Source of the DNA: Winogradskya consettensis
Lineage (GTDB): Bacteria; Actinomycetota; Actinomycetes; Mycobacteriales; Micromonosporaceae
Length of the DNA stretch: 64,000 nt
Reading direction: 5' to 3'
NCBI RefSeq assembly: GCF_018332715.1
Contig: NZ_BOQP01000007.1
Span: 124,001 to 188,000 of the forward strand
Part shown: positions 18,306 to 25,764 of the stretch, piece after piece
How the letters are laid out: every line of letters starts with the position of its first letter
Numbering within the stretch: the stretch's first letter is position 1
Notes under the pieces: model-generated
What the model saw: the letters and a program-made list of their open reading frames with translations, nothing else
The model's database searches: none
Told to the model about the DNA's origin: nothing
Program-made: the position numbers and the translations under genes

Positions 18306-19594
18306 CCCGCAAACCCCATGTGGTGCATGTCGGGTTCTACGAGAGCTACGCCGACGCCGTCGACTTCGACGCCTGCACCGTCACCCTGGTCGTCGACGGG
18401 TACGCCGCCGGCCTGCTCAGCGACACGGTCCGCACGAAGTTCGCCGCGATCGCGGTGCTGGACGTCCCCGACCGTATCGACATGGACGACTACGACCGGG
18501 CTTTCGACCAGATCGAGGCGGCGGTACGCGGATTCGCCGGCCGGTTCGGCACGCCCGACGCCGTCGTCGCGGTGTACGAGCACACCACGCTGCCCGCGGC
18601 CCGGCTCCGGGATCTGTTCGGCGTACCCGGAACAGATCTGCGCACCGCCCTGCTGTGCCGCGACAAGGTGGCCATGAAGCAGGCGTTGCGCGACGTGGTG
18701 CGGACCCCGGCGTTCTGGGCGGTCGACGAGACCACGTCGCCCGATCGCCTCGCCGACATCGTGGCGCGGATCCAGAAGAAGGTCGTGCTCAAGCCCCGGA
18801 GTCAGGCGGCCGGTTTCGGGGTGCGGGTCTTCGGCAGCGGCCGCGAACTGCTCGACCATGTCCGGACCGAGCCGATCGGGGCGGCCCACGAGATCGAGGA
18901 GTTCGTCGCGGGGACGATCGGCCACACCGATGGCGTGGTCCGCGACGGGAAACTGCACTTCTTCAGCGCCTCGGACTACTACGGCGACTGCTACAGCACC
19001 CAGCATCACAACGCGCCGCTCGGGTCAATCACAGTGGACAGTCCCGAGCGGGTCGCGCGGCTTTCGGCGTACACGAGCACGGTCCTGAAGGCTCTGGGTC
19101 TGCGCGACAGCGCGTTCCACCTGGAGTTGTTCACGACGCCGGACGACGACCTGGTCTTCCTGGAGATCGCGAACCGGTTCGGTGGCGGCTACATCCGGCA
19201 GCACGTGCGCACGGCGTACGGCATCGATCTGGCCGACGAGGCCGTCCGGGCCTGCACCGGCACGCCGTCGTCCCTGCCGGGACCCGCCACCCACCACGAC
19301 GTCGAACCGGTGCGCGGAGGTGCCTCCGGGGCGCTGTGGGCCGGGATGGAACAGACGAGCGAGCCCTGCCGCGTGCAGGCCGTGCACGGGGTGGACACGC
19401 TGCCCGTCTCGGTGCTGCACGCCGACCTGCCCGAGGTCGGTCAGACGCTCAACGACGGCCGGCCCGTCTTCCACACCACCGGCACGTTCGTGCTCGCCGG
19501 GCCGAGCAGCGAGTCGGTGCGCCAGGACATGGAACACATTCTCAAGACCTATTCCATTGATGTACGCGAGGAGGCGATCAGCGATGCCCGTTGA
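18302..19594 (+). CDS. ATP-grasp ligase, PKS-associated
   Basis: The 430-residue product has the ATP-grasp layout: a variable N-terminal domain, the basic strand KKVVLKPRSQAAGFG, EEFVAGTI, and the metal-binding FLEIANRFGGG with Glu288 and Asn291. Family members use ATP to turn a carboxylate into an acyl phosphate that is attacked by an amine, thiol or other nucleophile. The start at 18302 is preceded by AGGAGG (18289-18294) and overlaps the PKS stop as ATGA, so the two genes are translationally coupled. It may prepare the acceptor for the terminal C domain or modify the released acid; that is inference. It overlaps the next gene by 11 bp. Confidence 0.9.
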   Translation: MTRKPHVVHVGFYESYADAVDFDACTVTLVVDGYAAGLLSDTVRTKFAAIAVLDVPDRIDMDDYDRAFDQIEAAVRGFAGRFGTPDAVVAVYEHTTLPAARLRDLFGVPGTDLRTALLCRDKVAMKQALRDVVRTPAFWAVDETTSPDRLADIVARIQKKVVLKPRSQAAGFGVRVFGSGRELLDHVRTEPIGAAHEIEEFVAGTIGHTDGVVRDGKLHFFSASDYYGDCYSTQHHNAPLGSITVDSPERVARLSAYTSTVLKALGLRDSAFHLELFTTPDDDLVFLEIANRFGGGYIRQHVRTAYGIDLADEAVRACTGTPSSLPGPATHHDVEPVRGGASGALWAGMEQTSEPCRVQAVHGVDTLPVSVLHADLPEVGQTLNDGRPVFHTTGTFVLAGPSSESVRQDMEHILKTYSIDVREEAISDAR

Positions 19595-20669
19595 ATTCCT
19601 GGGAACCGGTGCGATCAACGACGGTTCGGAGATCCGCGACCGTTCCGGGGCGCTCATGGACCCGGAGTACACGATCCGGCTGGCCCGCGCCCACGAGGAC
19701 TTCGGGTACGACCGGGTGCTGGTGCCCTACTGGACCAGCGCTCCGGACCCGACGATGGTCGCCGGTCTGATCGCGGCCAACACCCGCAGCCTCGGGCTGG
19801 TCGTCGCGCACCGGCCGAACGTCTGCCACCCGACGTACGCGGCGAAGATGTTCGCCACCCTGGACCAGATCTCCGGCGGCCGGGCGACCGTGCACTTCAT
19901 CACCGGCGGCGTGCAGAGCGAGCAGCAGCGCGAGGGCGACTACCTGAGCAAGGACCAGCGGTACTCCCGGACCCGCGAGTACATGGGCATCGTCAAGCGG
20001 GCGTGGACGACACGGGAGCCGTTCGACCACGACGGCGAGCACTACCGGTTCACCGGGTTCCAGAACGACGTCGTCCCGGTCAGCGCTCGGGGCCCGGAGG
20101 TGTCGTTCGGCGGCTCGTCCCCGGCTGCCTACAGCGCCGGAGGCGCCGAGGCGGACATCTACGCGCTGTGGGCCGAGTCGCTGGAGGGCACGGCCGCGCA
20201 GATCGCGGCGGTCCGGGCCGCCGCGAAGGCCGCCGGGCGCACGGATTCGCCGCGGATCCAGATCGGTTTCCGGCCGATCATCGCGGCGACCGAGGACCTC
20301 GCGTGGAAGAAGGCCCACGACATCGTGGAGCGGCTCTACGCCCGCCGGGACCCGGACCACAAGGCGGAGAACGCGGGTACGCAACGTCTGCTGGCGCTGG
20401 CCGGCACGGGTGAACGCCATGACCGGGCACTGTGGACGGCCACCGCGGTCGCCACCGGAGGCAGTGGCGACACCACCGCGCTGGTGGGCACGCCGGACAC
20501 CGTGGCCGCGGCGATCCTCGACTACATCGACCTGGGCGTGGACATCATCGCCGCCCGCGGCTACGACTGGCTCGGCGACGCCATCGACTTCGGTCGCTAC
20601 GTCATCCCAACGGTGCGCGAGGAGCTCGCCAAGCGCGCTGTTTCGTCGAAGGAGACCGCGAATGTCTGA
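19584..20669 (+). CDS. SsuD-like FMN-dependent monooxygenase (luciferase-like family)
   Basis: The 361-residue product is of the bacterial luciferase/alkanesulfonate monooxygenase family. It shows LDQISGGRATVHFITGG, the substrate-flank region VSFGGSSPAAYSAGG, and the C-terminal TALVGTPDTVAAAILDYIDLG, in the order found in SsuD. Such enzymes use reduced FMN and oxygen. Homologues sit in several trans-AT PKS clusters, where they oxygenate carrier-bound or released polyketides. An AGGAGG (around 19568-19573) precedes the ATG, and the gene overlaps both neighbours, so it belongs to the PKS operon. A separate flavin reductase is not seen in the window. Confidence 0.9.
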   Translation: MPVEFLGTGAINDGSEIRDRSGALMDPEYTIRLARAHEDFGYDRVLVPYWTSAPDPTMVAGLIAANTRSLGLVVAHRPNVCHPTYAAKMFATLDQISGGRATVHFITGGVQSEQQREGDYLSKDQRYSRTREYMGIVKRAWTTREPFDHDGEHYRFTGFQNDVVPVSARGPEVSFGGSSPAAYSAGGAEADIYALWAESLEGTAAQIAAVRAAAKAAGRTDSPRIQIGFRPIIAATEDLAWKKAHDIVERLYARRDPDHKAENAGTQRLLALAGTGERHDRALWTATAVATGGSGDTTALVGTPDTVAAAILDYIDLGVDIIAARGYDWLGDAIDFGRYVIPTVREELAKRAVSSKETANV

Positions 20670-21639
20670 TCTTTCCGAGAGCGGCGTCGTGTTCGTGTTC
20701 CCGGGTCAGGGTGCCCAGTGGGACGGCATGGCCCGGGAGCTGCTGGACACGGCACCGGCGTTCGCCGCCGAGATGGACCGCGCCGCCGCGGCGCTCGATC
20801 CGCTCACCGGTTGGTCGCTGCTCGACGTGCTGCGCGGTGTGCCCGGCGCGCCCGACCTGGACCGGGTCGACGTCGTGCAGCCCGTGCTGTTCGCGATGTA
20901 CGTCTCGCTCACCGCGCTGTGGCGCTCCCACGGCGTCGAGCCGAGCGCGGTGATCGGGCACAGCCAGGGCGAGATCGCCGCCGCGTACGTCGCCGGCGCC
21001 CTCGACCTGCCCGACGCCGCCCGGGTCATCGCGCAGCGCAGCAGGTTGCTGGCCGAGCTGGCCGGCAGCGGCGGCATGGGTTCGCTGGTCCTGTCGGCCG
21101 AGAAGGCGCAGGAGTATCTGCGGCGCTGGCCGGGGCGGCTGACCCTGGCCGCGATCAACGGCCCGCAGAGCGTTGTCGTCTCCGGTGAGGTGCAGGCCCT
21201 CAACGAGCTGCTGGTGCAGTGTTTCCGTGACGACGTCATGGCCCGCAAGGTCAAGGTCGACTACGCCTCGCACTCGCCGTTGATGGAGCCGTTGCGCGAG
21301 CCGATCCTCACCGGCCTGGCGTCCGTCTCGCCGCGCTCGGGCGTCGTGCCGTTCTACTCCTCCACGACCGCCACCCTGGTCGACACCGCCGACCTCGACG
21401 CGCAGTACTGGTTCGACAACCTGCGCGGCGCCGTGCTGTTCGAACCGGCGCTGCGGGCCGCCCTCGCCGGTCACCGGACGGTCATCGAGGTCAGCCCGCA
21501 CCCGGTGCTGCTCGACGGGATCCGGGCGACCATCGCGGCGGCCGGTGGTACGGCGACGGCGGTCGGTACGCTGCGCCGCGGGCACGGTGGGCCGGCCCAG
21601 TTCGAGGAGTCGCGGGCCGAGATCATGGCTGTCCGGTGA
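20662..21639 (+). CDS. Discrete acyltransferase (trans-AT) with methylmalonyl-type motifs
   Basis: The 325-residue product is a free-standing acyl-CoA:ACP acyltransferase and the only AT in the window, so it probably charges ACPs of the AT-less PKS. FPGQGAQW opens it and GHSQGE holds Ser101. Specificity motifs read RVDVVQ (residues 68-73), GHSQG and YASH (201-204). In cis-AT actinomycete PKSs these mark methylmalonyl-CoA, not malonyl-CoA. Most trans-ATs are malonyl-specific, so either this one delivers methylmalonyl units or the signatures mislead outside their family. The start is set by GAAGGAGA (20648-20655). It overlaps the monooxygenase gene by 8 bp and the thioesterase gene by 4 bp (GTGA). 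Confidence 0.93.
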   Translation: MSDLSESGVVFVFPGQGAQWDGMARELLDTAPAFAAEMDRAAAALDPLTGWSLLDVLRGVPGAPDLDRVDVVQPVLFAMYVSLTALWRSHGVEPSAVIGHSQGEIAAAYVAGALDLPDAARVIAQRSRLLAELAGSGGMGSLVLSAEKAQEYLRRWPGRLTLAAINGPQSVVVSGEVQALNELLVQCFRDDVMARKVKVDYASHSPLMEPLREPILTGLASVSPRSGVVPFYSSTTATLVDTADLDAQYWFDNLRGAVLFEPALRAALAGHRTVIEVSPHPVLLDGIRATIAAAGGTATAVGTLRRGHGGPAQFEESRAEIMAVR

Positions 21640-22388
21640 GCGCGCAGCTGTGGTTGCGGCGCTATGCGCGTACTGATGAAGGATCGGGCCGTGGCAGGCT
21701 CATCTGCCTGCCGCATGCCGGGGGTTCGGCGCCCTTCTACCGGCCGCTCGCGCTCGCGCTGGAACCCGGCCTGGCCGTGTTCTCGGTGCAGTATCCGGGC
21801 CGGCAGGACCGCCGTGGTGAGCCCCTCGTGCCGGGCGTGGCGGAGCTGGCCGACCGGCTGGCCGAGGTGATCCTGCCGCTGGCGGACCAGCCGCTCACGT
21901 TCTTCGGCCACAGCATGGGTGCGACCGTCGGGTTCGAGACGATCCGCCGGCTGGAGGACAGGGGCGCCCGGGTCGACCGGTTCTACGCCTCCGGCCGGGT
22001 GGCACCGTCGCGGCAGCGGCTGAACGAGCGGGTGCATCTGGCGCCCGACGCGGAGATCATGGCGGAGCTGCGCACCCTCGACGGCACCGACACCAGCCTG
22101 TTCGACAACCCGGAGATGGTGGCCCTGGTCATGCCGGCGCTGCGCAACGACTATCAGGCGATCGAGCGCTATCGCAGCGAGCCCGGCGCGGTCATCAACA
22201 GCCCGGTGCACGCGTTGATCGGGCGTGACGACGCGAAGGTGAACGACGCCGAGGCACGCGCGTGGGCCGGGCACACCCGCGGCCCGTTCGAGCTGACGAC
22301 GTTCACCGGCGGCCATTTCTATCTGACCCAGCACGTGGACCGGATCGCCGGCCTGATCCGGTCGACGGCACTGTCGGCGCTGACCTGA
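21636..22388 (+). CDS. Type II thioesterase
   Basis: The 250-residue alpha/beta hydrolase is of the RifR/GrsT-like editing thioesterase family. It contains LPHAGGSAPFY near the N-terminus, the nucleophile motif GHSMG with Ser93, and the C-terminal catalytic His in GGHFYL. Such enzymes clear stalled or wrongly primed acyl groups from carrier proteins. The GTG start overlaps the AT stop (GTGA), making it the last of five coupled genes. The PKS itself ends in a C domain, not a TE. This protein looks like an editing enzyme, though a role in release is not excluded. Confidence 0.93.
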   Translation: MSAQLWLRRYARTDEGSGRGRLICLPHAGGSAPFYRPLALALEPGLAVFSVQYPGRQDRRGEPLVPGVAELADRLAEVILPLADQPLTFFGHSMGATVGFETIRRLEDRGARVDRFYASGRVAPSRQRLNERVHLAPDAEIMAELRTLDGTDTSLFDNPEMVALVMPALRNDYQAIERYRSEPGAVINSPVHALIGRDDAKVNDAEARAWAGHTRGPFELTTFTGGHFYLTQHVDRIAGLIRSTALSALT

Positions 22389-22421
22389 ACCGGCCGGCGG
22401 CGCTGTCGGCGCTGACCTGAA
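22371..22421 (+). repeat. 19-bp direct duplication at the end of the thioesterase gene
   Basis: CTGTCGGCGCTGACCTGAA occurs at 22371-22389, where it includes the thioesterase stop codon, and again at 22403-22421, 32 bp later. The second copy keeps the TGA. It looks like a local tandem duplication of the gene's 3' end. Confidence 0.85.
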
Positions 22422-22436
22422 ACGTCCAGGACGTTT
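22420..22436. promoter_or_regulatory. 17-bp palindrome downstream of the PKS operon
   Basis: AAACGTCC at 22420-22427 and GGACGTTT at 22429-22436 are perfect inverted copies around a single base. The central spacing is too short for an ideal hairpin, so a dimeric protein-binding site is at least as likely as a terminator stem. It lies between the thioesterase gene and two GC-rich hairpins. Confidence 0.45.
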
Positions 22437-22447
22437 GAGGCCACCCG

Positions 22448-22479
22448 TCCGCCCTTCCCGCGGCGCACGTCCGGGCGGA
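22448..22479 (+). terminator. Hairpin downstream of the PKS operon
   Basis: TCCGCCC (22448-22454) pairs with GGGCGGA (22473-22479), and the right arm runs into AAAT. It lies 60 bp after the thioesterase stop and just before a second, stronger hairpin. The pair probably ends the five-gene operon. Confidence 0.5.
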
Positions 22480-22486
22480 AAATATT

Positions 22487-22514
22487 GCCCGGGGGAACGG
22501 CTGTCCCCCCGGGC
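22487..22514 (+). terminator. Strong GC hairpin downstream of the PKS operon
   Basis: GCCCGGGGGA (22487-22496) pairs with TCCCCCCGGGC (22504-22514), giving ten pairs with one bulged C and a 7-nt loop. There is no U-tract, as is usual for actinomycete terminators. Confidence 0.6.
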
Positions 22515-22611
22515 ACCGCCCTGCTGGATCCAGCCCGCCGACTTCGCCGTCCCCGCGGGCCCACGCCGTCCGGCGCGGGTCTGCGGGGCAATCGACTGAA
22601 TCGACGTACCT

Positions 22612-22896
22612 ATGCGTCTTGTGACGATAAAGCTCGTCCCGCACGGTTGCTGCCCGGTCAACGAGTCGCCGCCGGCGGTGATCACGGACGTGATCTGGAC
22701 CGCGGCCACCCCGGAGGACCTCCTGGAACACGTCAGCATCCGGCCCGGCCCGGCGGTCATCCATCTCGGTTTCTACAGCCGCCTCGACGGAAAGCCCGCG
22801 TCCGCGTCGGCCGCGGCCATCTGCCGCCGGGCGCTGGCGACATCGCCGTCGCTGAGCGGCTGGAAACTCGCCGCAGTTCAGACCCGCCGTCAGTAA
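22612..22896 (+). CDS. Small hypothetical protein, 94 aa
   Basis: I do not recognise this protein. It is short, with no signal peptide, membrane segment or known motif visible, and one adjacent cysteine pair near residues 13-14. Coding seems likely from GC-rich third positions through most of its length and from a stop only 10 bp from the convergent regulator stop. No good ribosome binding site precedes the ATG; the 220 bp before it hold hairpins and a palindrome. It could be the last member of the biosynthetic region or a small independent gene. Confidence 0.5.
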   Translation: MRLVTIKLVPHGCCPVNESPPAVITDVIWTAATPEDLLEHVSIRPGPAVIHLGFYSRLDGKPASASAAAICRRALATSPSLSGWKLAAVQTRRQ

Positions 22897-22906
22897 CTTC
22901 GGTAAC

Positions 22907-23899
22907 TCAGAGCCACCCGAGCTGGGCGGCCTTCACGCCCGCCTCGAACCGGCTGCGCGCACCGAGCCGCTCCATGATCGAGGCCATCATCCGGCGTGAG
23001 GTGCGGGCGGAGATGAACAGCTGCGACGCCGAGGACTCGTCGGTGTGACCCTGGGCGATGAGCACCAGCAGCTGGCGTTCCTGCTCCGACAGCCCGATCC
23101 GCTCGGTGTCACGCTCCGCGCCCAGTGGGGTGGCGACGTCCCAGGTGGCCTCGAACAGCGCGACGAGGGAGGCGATCACGCCCGGCCCGGTGTGACACAG
23201 CGCTCCCTTACGGGTGTCGACCGGGTCGATGGGCACCAGCGCGATCGAGTTGTCCACCAGGACCATGCGCGGCGGCAGCGTCGCCACCGTGCGGAACTCG
23301 CCACCACGATCGGTCAGCCCGCCGGCGTAATCGAAGGTGGCGTCGTCCTGCCTGATGGTGTCCAGCCCGATGGTCCGGATGGTTACCCCACGGCGCAGCA
23401 CCGACTCGTCGTTGCGCAGTGCCGCGGTCAGCGCCGGGCCGGATTGGGCACCCCCGGGCATGAACGTCATCACCGTACGCGTGGCATTGCAGGACAACTG
23501 CTCCAGCCGCCGCTGCACGGCCTGGATCCCGTCGAGCCGCTCGACACCGCCCCCGTCACCGGCGCGACCGCCGACGGTACGCAGCTCGCTCTCCGCCAGC
23601 ATCCGGGTGATCATGTCCTGCCGGTCGGCGATCTGCTGCTGCCGTTCGACCAGGTGACGCCGCTCCTCCGCCATCAGCTCCTGCAACCCGACCAGCGGAT
23701 CGACGGCGAACATCTGGCCGGGGTCCTCCAGCGACTCCCGCAGCAACCGGCGCTCGAAGAGCACGTCCAGCGCCGTCCGGATATCGTCCGTGGAGAGGGT
23801 GAGATGCTCCGCGAGCTGCTCGACGGACATCTCCTGATGCTTGAGCATCGCGCGGTAGACGGTCTCCGGTATCCCCTGCATGCCTAGAATCTGAAGCAA
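22907..23899 (-). CDS. HTH regulator: TrmB-like N-terminus, LuxR-type C-terminal HTH
   Basis: The 330-residue product starts with a TrmB/winged-helix-like segment (about 1-75: VYRAMLKHQEMSVEQLAEHL). A helical linker and a sensor-like middle follow, then a LuxR-type DNA-binding domain at the C-terminus (about 268-330). This combination is common among actinomycete regulators near secondary metabolite genes. The TTG start at 23899 is preferred because GGGAG lies 7 nt upstream; the alternative ATG at 23881 lacks a ribosome binding site. It is convergent to the PKS operon and diverges from the sigma gene, so it is a candidate cluster regulator. Confidence 0.85.
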   Translation of the reverse strand: MLQILGMQGIPETVYRAMLKHQEMSVEQLAEHLTLSTDDIRTALDVLFERRLLRESLEDPGQMFAVDPLVGLQELMAEERRHLVERQQQIADRQDMITRMLAESELRTVGGRAGDGGGVERLDGIQAVQRRLEQLSCNATRTVMTFMPGGAQSGPALTAALRNDESVLRRGVTIRTIGLDTIRQDDATFDYAGGLTDRGGEFRTVATLPPRMVLVDNSIALVPIDPVDTRKGALCHTGPGVIASLVALFEATWDVATPLGAERDTERIGLSEQERQLLVLIAQGHTDESSASQLFISARTSRRMMASIMERLGARSRFEAGVKAAQLGWL

Positions 23900-24133
23900 G
23901 GTACAACTCCCAGGTCCTGCGCTGATCCAACCGGGTATCGCTGATTGCCGGACCGCTACCGGTTCGTCGACCAGACAATCGGAAACCTATAAGCGCAAAA
24001 AGATCTTGGCTATCAGGGTCTTGCCCGACAGAGATCGCTTTCCCTCTGCGTAACTGCCCGACTACGCCCGTTCGGCGTGCAACCTTTGGCCCGGCGCTGA
24101 CCGTTCCATCTCCGCCGAAGGGAGGCAGGCGAT

Positions 24134-24658
24134 TTGAGAGCCGCAGAAGAAGACGCATTTCGTGAGTTCGTGACGTCCCAGATGGCGTCGTTGCGCAAGC
24201 TGGCATACCTGACCTGCGGCGACTGGCACGCGGCGGAGGACGCCGTGGCCAACGCGCTGGTCAAGCTCTACCCGCGCTGGCGCAAGCTTGAGCGCCCGGA
24301 CCTCTACGTCAAAACCATGGTCTACCGGGCCGCGATCGACGAGACCCGGCGCCCGTGGCGCCGCGAACGGTCGGCGAGCCACGCCATGCCGGAGATCGCG
24401 CTGCGGGACCCGGCAGGCGCCACCGACGAGCGGTTACGCCTCAAGGCCGCGCTGGACGGGGTCCCGCCCCGGCAGCGCGCAGCCGTGATCCTGCGGCACT
24501 ACCTGGGCCTCAGCCTGGAGGACACGGCCCAGGTCCTGGGCTGCAACCTCGGCACGGCGAAGAGCCAGACCTCCCGAGGCCTCGCCAAGCTCCGCGAGCT
24601 CATGGCCGCGGAAAAGATCGATCTCAGCGAAGGAGAGTTGTCCCATGCGGTTGCATGA
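24134..24658 (+). CDS. SigE-family ECF RNA polymerase sigma factor
   Basis: The 174-residue ECF sigma factor has region 2 at about 5-75 (FVTSQMASLRKLAYLTCGDWHAAEDA) and region 4 at about 100-160 with the helix-turn-helix LSLEDTAQVLGCNLGTAKS. Length and pattern fit the small SigE-type group of actinomycetes. The proposed TTG start is preceded by GGAGG with 8-nt spacing. A rare TTA codon occurs at 24434-24436, so translation may depend on a bldA-type tRNA. It overlaps the next gene by 14 bp, typical of a sigma factor with its membrane partner. Confidence 0.9.
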   Translation: MRAAEEDAFREFVTSQMASLRKLAYLTCGDWHAAEDAVANALVKLYPRWRKLERPDLYVKTMVYRAAIDETRRPWRRERSASHAMPEIALRDPAGATDERLRLKAALDGVPPRQRAAVILRHYLGLSLEDTAQVLGCNLGTAKSQTSRGLAKLRELMAAEKIDLSEGELSHAVA

Positions 24659-25733
24659 GGTCGTGGAAACGGTGACGGCCGACGAGCCACCACTGGGTCG
24701 CAGCATCGAAATCGACGAGATCGTGTCGGCCGGTCGCCGGGCCGAGCGCCGTCGCAAGGGCGGATTCGCCATGGCCGGCGCGGCGGCACTGGTCGCGGTG
24801 GTGGCGGGCGGCGCGTTCGCGCTGCCCGCGCACGACGACACCACCACCGCCACCACCGCAGTCGGAACGGCCGGCCCCACCGCGGTGACGTCGCCGCCGT
24901 TCAGCTTCACCTTCGGGGCCTATGACGCGGGCAGGTTGCACGTGCAGAACCCGACCGACGTGTCCGCCGCCTACCAGGTCGCCACGATCACGGTCGACGG
25001 CGCGCCGTCCGGTGCGTATGCGTCGCTGACGGTCTACCAGCCGGGCGCGTTCAACGAGGCCTCACTCACCAACGCCACGACGGTGACCGTCGACGGGCAG
25101 GCCGTGCTCCAGGCGACCCTGCTGGCGGACGGCAAGCCCCGGACCGACGCCGACCGGGGTGACAAGGCGATCGCCTGGCAGTACGCGACCGGCGCCTGGG
25201 CGGTCGTGAAGTCCCTCTCCACCGACGCTGACAACCCGTCGTTCACCGACCTGACCGCCCTGATCGCAGGTTTCAAACCGAACACCAGCCCGGCCCCGGC
25301 CGTCCTGCCCTTCACGATGGCCTACCTGCCGGCCGGCTACACCGCGGTCGACGTGGCCGAGCACTCGCTGCCCGGCTGGGACAGCATCACCGGCAGCAAC
25401 GGCACCGTCTACGGCGGCGCGATCTTCGCCCGCAACGCCCCGGCAACCGGCCTGTCGGATCCCTACCTCGACCTGCCCGGCAGTTTCACCATCACGGTCA
25501 GCTCCCTCGCCGCAACGGGACAGAAGCCCCCACCCATCGACGCCTCCCACAAGTGCACCAACGCCGACGCAGCGACGTCCTGCACCTACTCGATCGTCAC
25601 CGGCACAACCCTGCTCTCGGTCACCGGCAACCTCCCCATCGCCGAGAAGACCCAGGTCGCCAAGTCGATCAAACTTGCCGACCTCACCGACGAAACCACC
25701 TGGACCCCGGCCACCAAGCTCCTCCACCCGTAG
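24645..25733 (+). CDS. Single-TM exported protein, candidate anti-sigma partner
   Basis: The 362-residue product has a short cytoplasmic N-terminus of about 40 residues ending in RRAERRRKGG. One membrane helix (about 41-60) and a long Thr/Ala/Pro-containing extracellular domain follow. There is no HxxxCxxC zinc anti-sigma motif. Position and topology suggest it controls the upstream ECF factor, but the extracellular domain is not one I recognise. It overlaps the sigma gene by 14 bp, and a hairpin follows within 10 bp of the stop. Confidence 0.7.
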   Translation: MRLHEVVETVTADEPPLGRSIEIDEIVSAGRRAERRRKGGFAMAGAAALVAVVAGGAFALPAHDDTTTATTAVGTAGPTAVTSPPFSFTFGAYDAGRLHVQNPTDVSAAYQVATITVDGAPSGAYASLTVYQPGAFNEASLTNATTVTVDGQAVLQATLLADGKPRTDADRGDKAIAWQYATGAWAVVKSLSTDADNPSFTDLTALIAGFKPNTSPAPAVLPFTMAYLPAGYTAVDVAEHSLPGWDSITGSNGTVYGGAIFARNAPATGLSDPYLDLPGSFTITVSSLAATGQKPPPIDASHKCTNADAATSCTYSIVTGTTLLSVTGNLPIAEKTQVAKSIKLADLTDETTWTPATKLLHP

Positions 25734-25741
25734 AACCGCCG

Positions 25742-25764
25742 GCGCCGCGTCCCACCCGCGGCGC
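25742..25764 (+). terminator. Hairpin after the sigma/partner operon
   Basis: GCGCCGCG (25742-25749) and CGCGGCGC (25757-25764) are perfect inverted copies around a 7-nt loop, starting 8 bp after the stop codon. Confidence 0.6.
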
